Shown here: piece by piece, positions 33,758 to 44,349 of the stretch
How the letters are laid out: each line of letters begins with the position of its first letter
Numbering within the stretch: position 1 is the first letter of the stretch
NCBI RefSeq assembly: GCF_036320965.1
Contig: NC_092234.1
Span: 41,809,032-41,873,031 of the forward strand
DNA length: 64,000 nucleotides
Reading direction: 5' to 3'
From: Panulirus ornatus
Lineage: Eukaryota; Arthropoda; Malacostraca; Decapoda; Palinuridae
Program-made: the position numbers and the translations under genes
Notes under the pieces: model-generated
The model's input: the letters and a program-made list of their open reading frames with translations, nothing else
The model's database searches: none
Told to the model about the DNA's origin: nothing

Positions 33758-34145
33758 ACGAGGCCGTCCGGTGATCCACGTGAGGCACAGGGGATCATCC
33801 TTGGCAGGCCGTGTCATGGTGTGCATCCCTCCCGCCTGGGGCAGTGTGAGGCCCGGGTCCTGCCTGGCCCCTACGTCGGGCAGGGTCAACCTTTCCCGTC
33901 TGAGTCAGTCAAGTGAGGTGCTCCTCAGGGTGCTACTCTATCCCTACCTTCATTCTTCCCTCCATACATCTGATGTGAGGAGGAATGAGAAACATGAGGA
34001 GCGGGATGAAGAAAATGAGGACAGATACATATGAGACGGATGGAAACATGAGCATATACAATAAGACAATTAAGACAATGAATAAGGAACAGAAAAAAAA
34101 GAAAGAAATGGAGACAAGAGGAATTACAGACGATGAGGAAAAAAA
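33758..34145. other. No gene recognised
   Basis: Purine-rich toward the right. No supportable product. Confidence 0.4.
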
Positions 34146-34275
34146 GAGGTATGGAAAGGAGGAAGAGGAGGAAGAGGAGGACCAGCAGGAAGAGGAAGAA
34201 GAGGACCAGCAGGACGAGGAAGAAGAGGAAGAGGAGGACGAGGAGGACCAGCAGGAGGAGGCAGAGGAGGGTGAG
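34146..34275. repeat. Purine tract (GAA/GGA)n
   Basis: GAGGAAGAGGA and GACCAGCAGGA units form a strand-asymmetric purine tract. It would read as poly-Glu in one frame, but I see no gene around it. Confidence 0.9.
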
Positions 34276-34440
34276 GACCCTTCCCCAGGAACGCAGGCCT
34301 GGCGGACACTGGATGACGTAACTTCCCTGCCAGAGACAGTACGTCAGGGGCACCAGGTCTCACCCGTCCGGGGTGAGGAACACAAATGTCTGTCTGCGGC
34401 TGTGTGTGCATGTATGAGACAGACAGACAGATAGACAGAG

Positions 34441-34630
34441 AGAGGGTCTCTGCCCTTCCACCAGACCCAGACAGAGGGGTCTCTGGACTTCCACCAGACC
34501 CAGACAGAGGGGTCTCTGGCCTTCCACCAGACCCAGACAGAGGGGTCTCTGGCCTTCCACCAGACCCAGACAGAGGGGTCTCTGGCCTTCTACCAGACCC
34601 AGACAGAGGGGTCTCTGGCCTTCCACCCGA
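34441..34630. repeat. 34-bp minisatellite (5-6 units)
   Basis: Units CTTCCACCAGACCCAGACAG plus AGGGGTCTCTGGC, nearly identical. Confidence 0.97.
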
Positions 34631-34747
34631 GCGTGACAGTCGGGTCTGTCATAAGGGAGGAGCGGGAGGTGACATCACCAGGCCAGGACGGTGCCAAGGT
34701 CGAGTTCCCCCGGCTGAGCAGGTCTACCCCGCCTCCCCCCACCCTCC

Positions 34748-34855
34748 CCCGGGTACGACCTTAGGGTATGATGACACGACCTTTGACCCGACACTGGAGG
34801 ATCAGGTCAAAGGCCAAGCCATTATGAGTAAAAAGGCCGTAACACAGCGGTAATG
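34748..34855. repeat. Foldback centre of the 21-bp family with a DR1 site
   Basis: GGGTACGACCTTAGGGTATG on the left, then ACGACCTTTGACCCGACACT against GGATCAGGTCAAAGGCCAAG, then ATTATGAGTAAAAAGGCCGT. AGGTCAAAGGCCA at 34804-34816 is a one-mismatch DR1. Confidence 0.78.
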
Positions 34856-35054
34856 AGGTGCCAGGCAGCGAGTGTGAGGGACGAGGACCAGGACCTCATA
34901 ATCTTCAGCAAGATGTTGGCTCCTCATTCCCTCATGAATGGGGGGCAGGTATCTGATCTCTTAACCCCCCCCCCCCCAACCCCGCGACTGGTCTGCCCAT
35001 CAGAGGAGGGCAATCAGGTCACCATCTTGAGCAAGAATATCAGGTTAGTACACA
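34856..35054. other. No gene seen
   Basis: Contains a C run at 34965-34977. Confidence 0.5.
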
Positions 35055-35075
35055 CACGTGTGTGTGTATGTGTGT

Positions 35076-35110
<35 letters not shown>
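35055..35110. repeat. (GT)n microsatellite, interrupted
   Basis: GT tract with ATGT interruptions in the first half. Confidence 0.95.
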
Positions 35111-35112
<2 letters not shown>

Positions 35113-35139
35113 AGCCACTCCTGGTGCAGCAATTAACCT

Positions 35140-35345
35140 GTAACTTACCTTATCTAACCTAACCTTACGTATAACCTTTACGTATAACCTTACTTTACCT
35201 TACCTTACCTTACGTTACCTTACGTTACCTTACCTTACCTTACCTTACTTACGTTACGTTACCTCACCTTACCTTACCTTACCTTACCTAACGTTACGTT
35301 ACGTTACGTTACCTCACCTTACCTTACCTTACCTTACCTTACCTG
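35140..35345. repeat. (TTACC)n pentanucleotide array with TTACG variants
   Basis: Pentamers CTTAC and GTTAC alternate in blocks, and the left edge holds CTAACCTAAC. The edge word CCTAA is the complement of TTAGG, but most units are CCTTA, so this is a telomere-like variant and not a telomere. Confidence 0.92.
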
Positions 35346-35799
35346 CCCCACAGTCACCCGCTGGTCGTCCAGGATGACGGCCTCTGTCATATCTACCTCA
35401 ACATTTCAGTTGTCACCATCTCACGAAAATGCGTCACAGAAAACGAGGGTTGGAGTGGTTACACGTTTGTTCGATACAGGAATAATAACATTTCAGGAAG
35501 GAATGGTCCGGTACAGTACAGCTAGGACGATACAGCGAGAGCGGGGAGGGGCGTGGGGGAGGGAGAGAGGGAGGGATACAGAAGTGACGGAGGGGGCCAG
35601 GTGATGCTGGCCACGGGTGTGTTGCAGGTGGGGAGGTGCGGGGCAGGGGGAGGGGGCCCCCACCGTGGGTGGGGGGGTAGAGCAGGAAGATCCGCTTGAT
35701 TGAAACAATGAGGCCTGGGGCCCTGCCTCACCCCCTCCATCACCATCACTGCCACGAAGAACTCTCCAACACTGAAGCCACCACCATCACCAACACTGC
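35346..35799. other. No gene recognised
   Basis: Includes a G-rich block near 35535-35690. No product identified. Confidence 0.4.
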
Positions 35800-35804
35800 C
35801 ATCC

Positions 35805-35900
35805 AGTACATTACATTACACCAGTACAGTACATGTAATGACTAACATCACACCAGTACAGTACATGTAATGACAGTAACATTACATTAGAACAGTACAT
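35805..35900. repeat. Degenerate repeat of CAGTACAGTACATGTAATGA
   Basis: Two to three units of about 45 bp with ACATTACACCAGTACAGTAC. Confidence 0.8.
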
Positions 35901-35951
35901 TTACAGATATAACAAGGTAAGGGTCCAGAAATGAACAAACCACATACAAAT

Positions 35952-36098
35952 AGTATCTACCACGTGTCACAACAAACAAACAATATCTACCACGTGTCAG
36001 AACAAACAATATCTACCACGTGTCACAACAAACAAACAACATCTACCACGTGTCACAACAAACAAACAATATCTACCACGTGTCACAACAAACAAAAC
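35952..36098. repeat. 31-bp array with an E-box in every unit (5 units)
   Basis: Units ATCTACCACGTGTCACAACA plus AACAAACAAT. Each carries CACGTG, the palindromic E-box of bHLH factors. One unit is 4 bp shorter. Confidence 0.95.
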
Positions 36099-36752
36099 TA
36101 TTAGCATCTCATACTCCAAACATCAACAAAACAGGTTACATTTCATGACATTTCATTCAAGCAATTACTACATTGCAGCAGAAAACACGGGGTTTCAGAT
36201 GAATGAAGGCGTTACGACTGAAGGCTTGGCTGAAGCCTGGCGTAAATTACAACAGTACACCTTCAAATGTACGACAATCCAACATTTTCTCTGAATCATT
36301 CCGTTGATGTGACAGTAAACACCAGGTGTTTTTGAAATCTTACGAAACGGATTATAGAGTAAATATTTACAAGTTTATGAACGATTGGACAGTAATAACA
36401 CGAGTGGTTGTACCATCAGTTGTGAGGGAACGATGCAATTAAGGAATATAACAATATGTCTTCCCTCCAGATCCCTGGGAGGAAGAGAAAGTATATATAA
36501 TGTGTTGGCTGACCGACTGGAAACATAGTGTACTGGAATTTGAGAAGGTCAGGCTAGCGTGGCGCGTTCCATGTGAGGTGTGAGGCGGCTTGCCACGTGC
36601 GAGGGGGCGCGTGCGTGTGTGTAGTGAGGGAGGGAGTGTTACCGCATGGGTGGTAGTGAGCTGGGGGGAGGTGTGTGTGTGTGTGTCACCCCCCAACCCT
36701 ACAACCCCCTCCAGCTGAACCCCAGATGACCACACATTACCACACTGTATTA

Positions 36753-36755
<3 letters not shown>
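36099..36755. other. No gene recognised
   Basis: AT-rich to about 36480, then G-rich with a short GT run at 36671-36686. Confidence 0.4.

Positions 36756-36800
<45 letters not shown>
36756..36800. repeat. (GA)n microsatellite
   Basis: Perfect GA tract of about 22 units. Confidence 0.98.
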
Positions 36801-36803
<3 letters not shown>

Positions 36804-37111
36804 ACATGATGGCGCCACCTTCCATCAACAGCTCTATCATCACCTCCAAGTGTCTGTAATTGTGAGGATTATAAACAATTATCAGAAATTCCTTAATTCT
36901 GTGACATTCTTTTTTTTTCCCTCCCAGTGTTGATGTACGTTAGTCCTGTACACTGTGTACTCCTGTCACCACATTAACAATCATCCCTCATACTGGGTGG
37001 TTGTGATAGTCTTCTAACTATGTTCATGTCCCACCTGGTTCAGCATGAGATGACATAATGTTGTACCATGTAAACGATCTAACACTAACAGTTTCTCTCC
37101 AATAAACTTAA
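36801..37111. other. No gene seen
   Basis: AT-rich sequence without repeats. Confidence 0.5.
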
Positions 37112-37113
37112 AC

Positions 37114-37164
<51 letters not shown>
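37112..37164. repeat. (AAT)n microsatellite
   Basis: Perfect AAT tract of about 17 units, abutting the largest 21-bp array. Confidence 0.97.
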
Positions 37165-37167
37165 CAC

Positions 37168-37722
37168 ACGTACTGAAGGATCGTACCGTCGTACTGAAGG
37201 GCCGTACCGTCGCAATGAAGGATCGTACCGTCGTACTCTACGATCGTACCGTCGTAATGAAGGACCGTACCGTCGCAATGAACGATCGTACCGTCGTTCT
37301 GAAGGACCGTACCGTCGTAATGAAGGATCGTACCGTCGTACTCTACGATCGTACCGTCGTAATGAAGGACCGTACCGTCGCAATGAACGATCGTACCGTC
37401 GTTCTGAAGGATCGTACCGTCGTAATGAAGGACCGTACCGTCGTACTGAAGGACCGTACCGTCGTACTGAAGGACCGTACCGTCGTACTGAAGGATCGTA
37501 CCGTCGTAATGAAGGACCGTACCGTCGCAATGAAGGATCGTACCGTCGTACTGAAGGATCGTACCGTCGTACTGAAGGATCGTACCGTCGTACTAAAGGA
37601 CCGTACCGTCGTAATGAAGGATCGTACCGTCGTACTCTACGATCGTACCGTCGTACTGAAGGATCGTACCGTCGTACTGAAGGATCGTACCGTCGCACTC
37701 TACGATCGTACCGTCGTCCTCC
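37168..37722 (+). repeat. Largest 21-bp family array (about 26 units)
   Basis: Units GAAGGATCGTACCGTCGTAC and near variants (GGACCG for GGATCG, CGCAATGAA, CGTACTCTACG). The period is very regular. It leaves open frames of more than 200 codons on both strands (T-V-V-x-K-D-R and the reverse R-R-Y-D-P-S-V), which are not genes: they start and end with the array and contain nothing else. Confidence 0.98.
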
Positions 37723-38099
37723 AGTACCACAGTGACGGTCGTGGTGGCAGCAGTAGCACTCTGGGCCTCCCGCGTGTGCCGCACACACCGACCATGTCTT
37801 CCTTCCCTGACGCAGGCGATGATCAGCTGAGCCAGACGGTGCCGGTACCCCAGTGTTGCATCGCCCCGCTACATTAAAATGTTTTCCAATACCCGGCACC
37901 GCCACCCGCCATCATGGGCACGTATCCCAACTCCTGTACGACCAGTACGGAAATATGAACATCGTCAAACGTGTCCCACAGTGTTCTGGGACGGTGGGTG
38001 ATGACGTCAGCGATGACGTCGGAGGTCCCGTTGAACACCAACACTACGTTTTCTTCGTAAAGCGTTGCCGTAAAGCAGTGTACAGGTCCGGGAGGTAAT
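37723..38099. other. No gene recognised
   Basis: Moderately GC-rich. GATGACGTCAGCGATGACGTCG near 38000-38022 contains one perfect CRE (TGACGTCA) and one near-CRE. Confidence 0.45.
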
Positions 38100-38550
38100 T
38101 TACACTTCCAAATGGAGATTTACAGCCTTGGAATCCGGCTTACAACCCTGAACAACAATTTACAACCTGGATCTCTGATCGCTAGGTTCCATTACCTTGA
38201 TTTACGTGCCTCTTACAGCGATATACACTGATTTACAACTCCAAGTTGTAAAACACGTGAGTATATGGCGATTTACAGCCTCATTTAGCTGTTCACTGCT
38301 CCATACTGCGATTTACAGCCCCTGCTGGCCATCTACAACCCCATCTACCTATTTACAGCCTCACAACTTACATCCTAATATGGTCATTTACATCTCCTCA
38401 CCACGATTTACAGCCTCATACGGCTATTTACAACTGTGCACCACGACTTTCAGTCCTATATGGCCAATTATACAGCCCCACACCACGATTTACAGCCCTC
38501 TAACTACTTACAGCCGCGCACCAAGACTAACAACCTATATGGCCATTAAA
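38100..38550. repeat. Degenerate ATTTACAGCC repeat
   Basis: The word GATTTACAGCC or a close variant recurs more than ten times at about 17-35 bp spacing, with CATATGGCCA between. An old, decayed tandem array. Confidence 0.75.
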
Positions 38551-38690
38551 CCTCGACTGCTGGCACACCTGCTCACGACTCCTCACTACAGATACCATTC
38601 CTCATCCTGTCGCCAGGCGTCCTCACCCATACAACACCACACACTGCTCAATGACATGTACTACCTGGTGTCCCGTGTGTCCTCTGGCCC

Positions 38691-38962
38691 TCACAACCTC
38701 AGGTGTTGTGTTGTGTCACAACCTCAGGTGTTGTGTTGTGTCACAACCTCAGGTGTTGTGTTGTGTCACAACCTCAGGTGTTGTGTTGTGTCACAACCTC
38801 AGGTGTTGTGTTGTGTCACAACCTCAGGTGTTGTGTTGTGTCACAACCTCAGGTGTTGCGTTGTGTCACAACCACAGGTGTTGTGTTGTGTCACAACCTA
38901 AGGTGTTGTGTTACAACCTCAGGTGTTGTGTTGTGTCACAACCTCAGGTGTTGTGTTGTGTC
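38691..38962. repeat. 25-bp array of hairpin-forming units (about 11)
   Basis: Units CACAACCTCAGGTGTTGTGT plus TGTGT. Each unit has CACAAC and GTTGTG as arms around a 7-nt loop. One unit is shortened near 38900. Confidence 0.97.
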
Positions 38963-39054
38963 CACACGTGGCCCAGGACCGACCCTCTCCCGGCGAGAGA
39001 ATGAACATATAACGAACTCTCCAAACCTGAAAGTGTTCTACGATATCAGTTAAC

Positions 39055-39056
<2 letters not shown>

Positions 39057-39094
<38 letters not shown>
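39057..39094. repeat. (AC)n microsatellite
   Basis: Perfect AC tract of about 19 units. Confidence 0.97.
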
Positions 39095-39099
<5 letters not shown>

Positions 39100-39392
39100 T
39101 ACATATACCTTACTATACCTTCCCACAACAAGACACAATAACACTCAGTGTAAATTACTTTACAGGTGATCTTCAAATTAAGTACAATGTTACAACAGTT
39201 ATGAACACGTGGTGATACATAGGGTAATCACTGTACTGTACGTTACAGTCGCGGGTACAGAGCAGACCGCCCCTGCCTGCTCCACACCCACAAACGCTCC
39301 CACCAGAATATCTGACGAATTAACTTATGACCCAGCGAGGCGCACGGCACCAACCCCTGAGGGTTTTATTGTGGTTTGGTTAAGAATAACCC

Positions 39393-39394
<2 letters not shown>
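39095..39394. other. No gene seen
   Basis: Ordinary sequence. Confidence 0.5.

Positions 39395-39483
<89 letters not shown>
39395..39483. repeat. (GA)n microsatellite
   Basis: Perfect GA tract of about 44 units. Confidence 0.98.
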
Positions 39484-39486
<3 letters not shown>

Positions 39487-40375
39487 TGTGTGTGTTAGCG
39501 AAGTACAGGTTTAAATAGTGTGTGGGCCCCGACCTGGGGAAAACACGTCATCGGGCCTTTTGTGTTTTTTCCTTCCCACAACAAAAGAGACGAATTCACA
39601 GCGCACTCCAGGCCAGTCTGGGTGATTGATTTGTGCAGGTCACCCTGGCAAATATACTGTGCACCCCCATGCTCATCCTGCCAGCGGTAGCGCTAAAGGA
39701 TTACAGCAGGTCACAGAGGGTCTCACTCAGACCCCAGCGGCTCGATGTGACATAATATGTTATAATTCATAACAGGTATTACAGTACATACATGTGTTGA
39801 TAATGCCTAGGGGACAGTGAATCAAATATTCAACAGTATACATAGTTCATTGTTCACTACGGCAGAACAACAATGATTGCATTACACAACAAGGTATATA
39901 AGAATAGCACTATTTACAATGAACAAAGTCTGGGTGTATACGTATATCTCAAGCACCCAAGGTCGACCACAGCTTGACGATGGAATGTTTTCCCGGGTCT
40001 TGTCGTGTTCGGTAACACTCGTCTCTCAGACCCGCTGGTCTGACACCACTCAAGGGCTACATACATTGTTGTGGTGTGTAAGTGTGTGTGTGTGTGGCAG
40101 TCGTGAGGTTGGCCGACTTTACGTCATGCCTACCAACAGTAGGAGGCATACTCTCCTGCGTTGACTAGCCACAGCAAAGTGACATCTCCCGCTGGTGGAG
40201 CCATTGTACACACACACGAGGTCCCACTTGCATGATAACATGATGGACCTGCCTCTGTTCAGTTCATGTCACTGTAAGTCAAAGAGAATTGTTCTAGTTC
40301 TTATTAACTCATTGTTCTGAGGGTACTTGAAGGTCGACCCTGACGACATGTAAGCACAGAGGAGAGTATTGACCC
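39484..40375. other. No gene recognised
   Basis: Low-repeat, AT-balanced sequence leading to the candidate exon at 40.4 kb. Confidence 0.4.
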
Positions 40376-40714
40376 GTGTGTTCAGTAGTTTGCTATCTCT
40401 GTAGGGGTTGGCATGAGAGGACTGAGAGGGTGTTCGTAGGGTTTACTATCTTCACACGCTCTACTGACGGTGCAGTTGGCGTATTCCGTCCATTAAAATG
40501 TGCTTTCCAATTCAGTCATGCGCCGCGGGCAGTTGCTGGGGCAGACTGGAACAATTGCAGCATCGTGCGTGACAGACCACAAAGTATTCCAAAGTTCCAT
40601 GATATAAATACTTATGAGTTGTGGGTCATTGCTTGTGGCGGTCGACGTTCTATTTATTTGGGATCATCTGGGATGTGTTATACCAGGTCTCCAGATCCGT
40701 CCAGGTGGAGGTGA
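40376..40714 (+). CDS. Candidate internal exon, weakly like a farnesoic-acid O-methyltransferase-type domain
   Basis: An open frame of balanced composition contains FRPLKCAFQFSHAPRAVAGA, then DWNNCSIVRDRPQSIPKFHD and YELWVIACGGRRSIYLGSSG. TTTGCTATCTCTGTAG (ends 40403) is a good splice-acceptor form, and GGTGGAG|GTGAGAAC at about 40712 a good donor, so an exon of roughly 40404-40711 is possible. The order WNN-x-SIVRDR, a spacer, then W-V-x-x-GG-x-x-x-x-x-G loosely recalls the Methyltransf_FA domain of arthropod secreted proteins. The match is impressionistic; it may be a random frame. Confidence 0.25.
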   Translation: MCSVVCYLCRGWHERTERVFVGFTIFTRSTDGAVGVFRPLKCAFQFSHAPRAVAGADWNNCSIVRDRPQSIPKFHDINTYELWVIACGGRRSIYLGSSGMCYTRSPDPSRWR

Positions 40715-41393
40715 GAACTGGTAGACAGCTACCAGTTGGTCGTTATGAAACTACCACACACTACCAGGCTGGTAGACCTCGTCCCTCCCGGACAAGCGGG
40801 AGAGGTTCAAACTTTGCCTTGGGCGAGTTGGTGTGGGAGATGTGAACTTCGGTCGGTCCAGGACGGTGATCGCTGAGCACGTCAGGAGCAATGATGGAAG
40901 AGCGGGTAGCATGACAGATGTTCCGCCCTACACACTGACATCAAGGATCCCGCCGTGGTCGTGAGGTGGCTCTACGCACGCCCCCCTACCAGCCAGCTGT
41001 ACACACATGATCAAATACATTCAACAGTGTTACCAGCTGCTGCCCATTAGGGTTAGCGTGGCTAGAGTTACCAATTACTGTAAGTCTTGCATCAAAATCC
41101 CCTGTCAAGAATTCCTGCTGGTGCATATTAGTTCATGCTATCAACTGTGGAGTTAAGAGCACGGCCCTTAATACCACAGTACTGCACTCAACGACATCCA
41201 AACCTCTAAACACTTACAGCAACATGGGCCAGAGTCTGCCCTGACGTACACACACAGTACAGCAGACGTGAGTTACGTGGTGATAACACAGGAGGGTGAT
41301 CTGAGTGGCACCGACCCAGCAGGAACACTTATGTTCCCACAGGCACTGTGTTACATCTCTGGCCTCTGTGGTAACTTTATTGTGAGGGTCGCG
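40715..41393. other. No gene recognised
   Basis: Low-repeat sequence after the candidate exon. No further exon recognised. Confidence 0.4.
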
Positions 41394-42318
41394 TTATTTC
41401 CTCCCCCTCAAGCATGGGTTACTTCCTCCTCAAGCATGGGTTACCTTCCTCCTCAAGCATGGGTTACCTTCCTCCTCAAGCATGGGTTACCTTCCTCCTC
41501 AAGCATGGGTTACCTTCCTCCTCAAGCATGGGTTACCTTCCTCCTCAAGCATGGGTTACTTCCTCCTCAAGCATGGGTTACCTTCCTCCTCAAGCATGGG
41601 TTACCTTCCTCCTCAAGCATGGGTTACCTTCCTCCTCAAGCATGGGTTCCTTCCTCCTCAAGCATGGGTTACTTCCTCCTCAAGCATGGGTTACCTTCCT
41701 CCTCAAGCATGGGTTACTTCCTCCTCAAGCATGGGTTACCTTCCTCCTCAAGCATGGGTTCCTTCCTCCTCAAGCATGGGTTCCTTCCTCCTCAAGCATG
41801 GGTTACCTTCCTCCTCAAGCATGGGTTACCTTCCTCCTCAAGCATGGGTTCCTTCCTCCTCAAGCATGGGTTCCTTCCTCCTCAAGCATGGGTTCCTTCC
41901 TCCTCAAGCATGGGTTACCTTCCTCCTCAAGCATGGGTTACCTTCCTCCTCAAGCATGGGTTCCTTCCTCCTCAAGCATGGGTTCCTTCCTCCTCAAGCA
42001 TGGGTTACCTTCCTCCTCAAGCATGGGTTACCTTCCTCCTCAAGCATGGGTTACTTCCTCCTCAAGCATGGGTTACTTCCTCCTCAAGCATGGGTTACCT
42101 TCCTCCTCAAGCATGGGTTCCTTCCTCCTCAAGCATGGGTTACCTTCCTCCTCAAGCATGGGTTCCTTCCTCCTCAAGCATGGGTTACCTTCCTCCTCAA
42201 GCATGGGTTCCTTCCTCCTCAAGCATGGGTTACCTTCCTCCTCAAGCATGGGTTCCTTCCTCCTCAAGCATGGGTTACCTTCCTCTCTTCAAGCATGGGT
42301 TACCTCCTCCTCAAGCAA
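41394..42318. repeat. 22/23-bp minisatellite (about 41 units), largest array in the window
   Basis: Units CCTCCTCAAGCATGGGTTAC plus CTT. Three unit types, ...GGTTACCTT, ...GGTTACTT and ...GGTTCCTT, are mixed. The 22- versus 23-bp lengths shift the reading frame from unit to unit, yet all three plus-strand frames stay open for 300 codons or more because no unit contains a stop in any frame. These are not genes. Confidence 0.98.
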
Positions 42319-42964
42319 TGCTCCCACTCAGGGGTGTGTGTAGAGAGGGAGTCTAGTATCGTGAGCCACTGTAATGTCAGTATTCCAGGTACATTCTTGA
42401 GCTGTTCTACACACACAAAATGGAAGTTTCTGCGCCAGTAAAGACGAAAAGCTTTCTCATGAGTGTTATTTATTACCGATGCGGACGAACCCCTCACTCA
42501 CTCACTCACCCGCTGACCCAGGTGTACACTCCACTCAGGGAAGAGGGATGGGTTGGGTGTGAGGTACGATGACGGAGGGAGGGAGGGAGGAGAGGAAGGC
42601 AACATCTGACACGTCCCTCCACACGACACACGGCGGACAGCTGAGGGATGAAGACCCTACACTAGCCTGGGACAGTCACTCCTAAGTACATTCTCATTCA
42701 ATGACCCACTGTCTCGTAGTGGTGGCGCTCCTGAAGTTAAAGACGTCCTCCTTGGACGCTTCTGAAGATGGGGGGAGTGCTTCCCGGACGCCCTCCTGTA
42801 CCTGGGGTTACCCTAGACCTCCTCTGCATCTCGCAGCAGGGAAGAAGACCTTACCCAGCTGCTGGAGGGAGTGCTGTTACCAGACTAGGTTTTAACCTGA
42901 GCATCAAAATAGAATGTCTTTCAGTACATCCCCGACTCACTCTCTTCAGGAAATAACGCTGTAA
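42319..42964. other. No gene recognised
   Basis: Contains GGGA repeats at 42571-42592. No supportable product. Confidence 0.4.
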
Positions 42965-42967
42965 GCG

Positions 42968-43006
42968 TCCAAAGCTTACATCAAAGCTTACATCAAAGCT
43001 TACATC
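42968..43006. repeat. 12-bp repeat CAAAGCTTACAT (3 units)
   Basis: Three perfect units, each with a HindIII-type AAGCTT word. Confidence 0.95.
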
Positions 43007-43295
43007 AATAGAAGCAGCTCCTTTGAAAGCGCTTTCTCAAGAGACCCTGAAAGTCCCCCGCTTGCAGTCACGCACTTAAAACTTGCACTTGCGAAAGGAA
43101 AACAGACAGAGCGACACTTACTTCTACCAATGTAAGTATCATCAGGCAGACTTACAACTGGTAGCAGGGGCTCCTCTCTACCCACGCAGGTCGGCCACTA
43201 CAGGCTTCAATGTCAGGTAGCCACCTGGACTTAGAGACTTTCCGTTATTGCGGTCTGCATGTCAAAAGAACTTCTATATATGGTTATGTACACTC
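43007..43295. other. No gene seen
   Basis: Ordinary sequence. Confidence 0.5.
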
Positions 43296-43545
43296 GTGCA
43301 CGACGGTACGATCCTTGAGCACGACGGTACGGTCTTCAGCACGACGGTACGATCCTTCAGCACGACGGTACGATCCTGAGCACGACAGTACGGTCCTTGA
43401 GCACGATAGTACGGTCCTTGAGCACGAAAGTACGATCCTTGAGCACGACAGTACGGTCCTTGAGCACGACGGTGCGATCCTTCAGCACGACGGTATGACC
43501 CTTCAGCACGACGGTACAATCCTTCACGATCCTTGAGCACGACGT
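43296..43545 (+). repeat. 21-bp family array (about 12 units), left-arm orientation
   Basis: Units GTACGATCCTTGAGCACGAC with TACGGTCC variants. Several units have lost 1-3 bases. About 175 bp further on, TCCTTGAGGGTCGACCTCCACCTGACCT (43721-43748) looks like a remnant of a foldback centre. Confidence 0.96.
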
Positions 43546-43799
43546 TACGTTCGCTCTGTCGCACTCAAAATGTGAAATCATTTACTACCGTTCAGAGAAG
43601 CGCTATACACGCCACATTAACCTCAAGCCACCATCAGAACATGACACCATACAACGTAAACACACCACACAAACATGTCTCTCAAAAGTCTTAATAATAA
43701 TCCAGTAATTCCTACGCTTGGTCCTTGAGGGTCGACCTCCACCTGACCTACGTGTAAATAATGGGTGGTCTTGGGGAGCGCGGGCGCGCGAGCCTAGTC
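43546..43799. other. No gene seen
   Basis: Only the possible foldback-centre remnant near 43725-43750. Confidence 0.5.
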
Positions 43800-43865
43800 C
43801 CCCCACGCCCCGCCCCGGCCCGCCGCACCCCGCCCCGCCCCGCCCCGCCCCGCCCCGCCCCGGCC
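43800..43865. repeat. (CCCCG)n pentamer, GC-box rich
   Basis: A run of CCCCG/CCCGC units gives many overlapping GC boxes (CCCCGCCCC) beside GCGCGGGCGCGCG. It could bind Sp1-type factors or form G4 on the minus strand. It may equally be a simple expansion. Confidence 0.93.
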
Positions 43866-44275
43866 GACAGTACAACAGCACGAGTTGCCTGGCGGCTCAC
43901 CGTGAGGCATAACCCTCGAGGCCGAGGCAGACGTACAGAGCAGGATCTCCAGGACCCAGGGAGCATCCTCGAGGTGTCTTTCTAAGATCACAATGACGTG
44001 CCAGGTTGGTGCTGTCGGTCCATAGTTTCCTGAGTGGAGTGGGGCGGTGTGGGGCACCAGTGTCTAACTCGAACATCATACCCGAATCTAGATCAAATTG
44101 CCAGTGATTGGTCCCAGCAGGTGACCTCACCTGACCTAATAATCCCCAGACAAATACGTGGTATTACCTCGTGACGTCAATCCTCGAGGATCGGCTGTGG
44201 CGAATCATAAGCTGCCGCTGTAATTATACATGACCTGAACCCTTCTAGAAAAAGAGTCGCTCTCACTCCACCAAC

Positions 44276-44276
<1 letters not shown>
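43866..44276. other. No gene recognised
   Basis: No coding or RNA feature seen. Confidence 0.45.

Positions 44277-44347
<71 letters not shown>
44277..44347. repeat. (GA)n microsatellite
   Basis: Perfect GA tract of about 35 units. Confidence 0.98.

Positions 44348-44349
<2 letters not shown>

Noticed and set aside
34130..34275. Acidic poly-Glu protein segment (as in nuclear or chromatin proteins).
   Set aside because: The purine tract is a simple repeat; the frame around it has no domain and no splice signals.
35140..35345. Chromosome end (telomere).
   Set aside because: Most units are TTACC or TTACG, not TTAGG, and the array is short and internal.
37108..37905. Open frames of 220-265 codons on both strands that look like a repetitive protein gene.
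   Set aside because: They coincide with a 21-bp tandem array, exist on both strands at once and have no flanking coding sequence or start context.
41268..42441. Three plus-strand frames of about 310-360 codons, the longest in the window.
   Set aside because: All three are made of the 22/23-bp minisatellite and overlap each other; real genes do not use all three frames.
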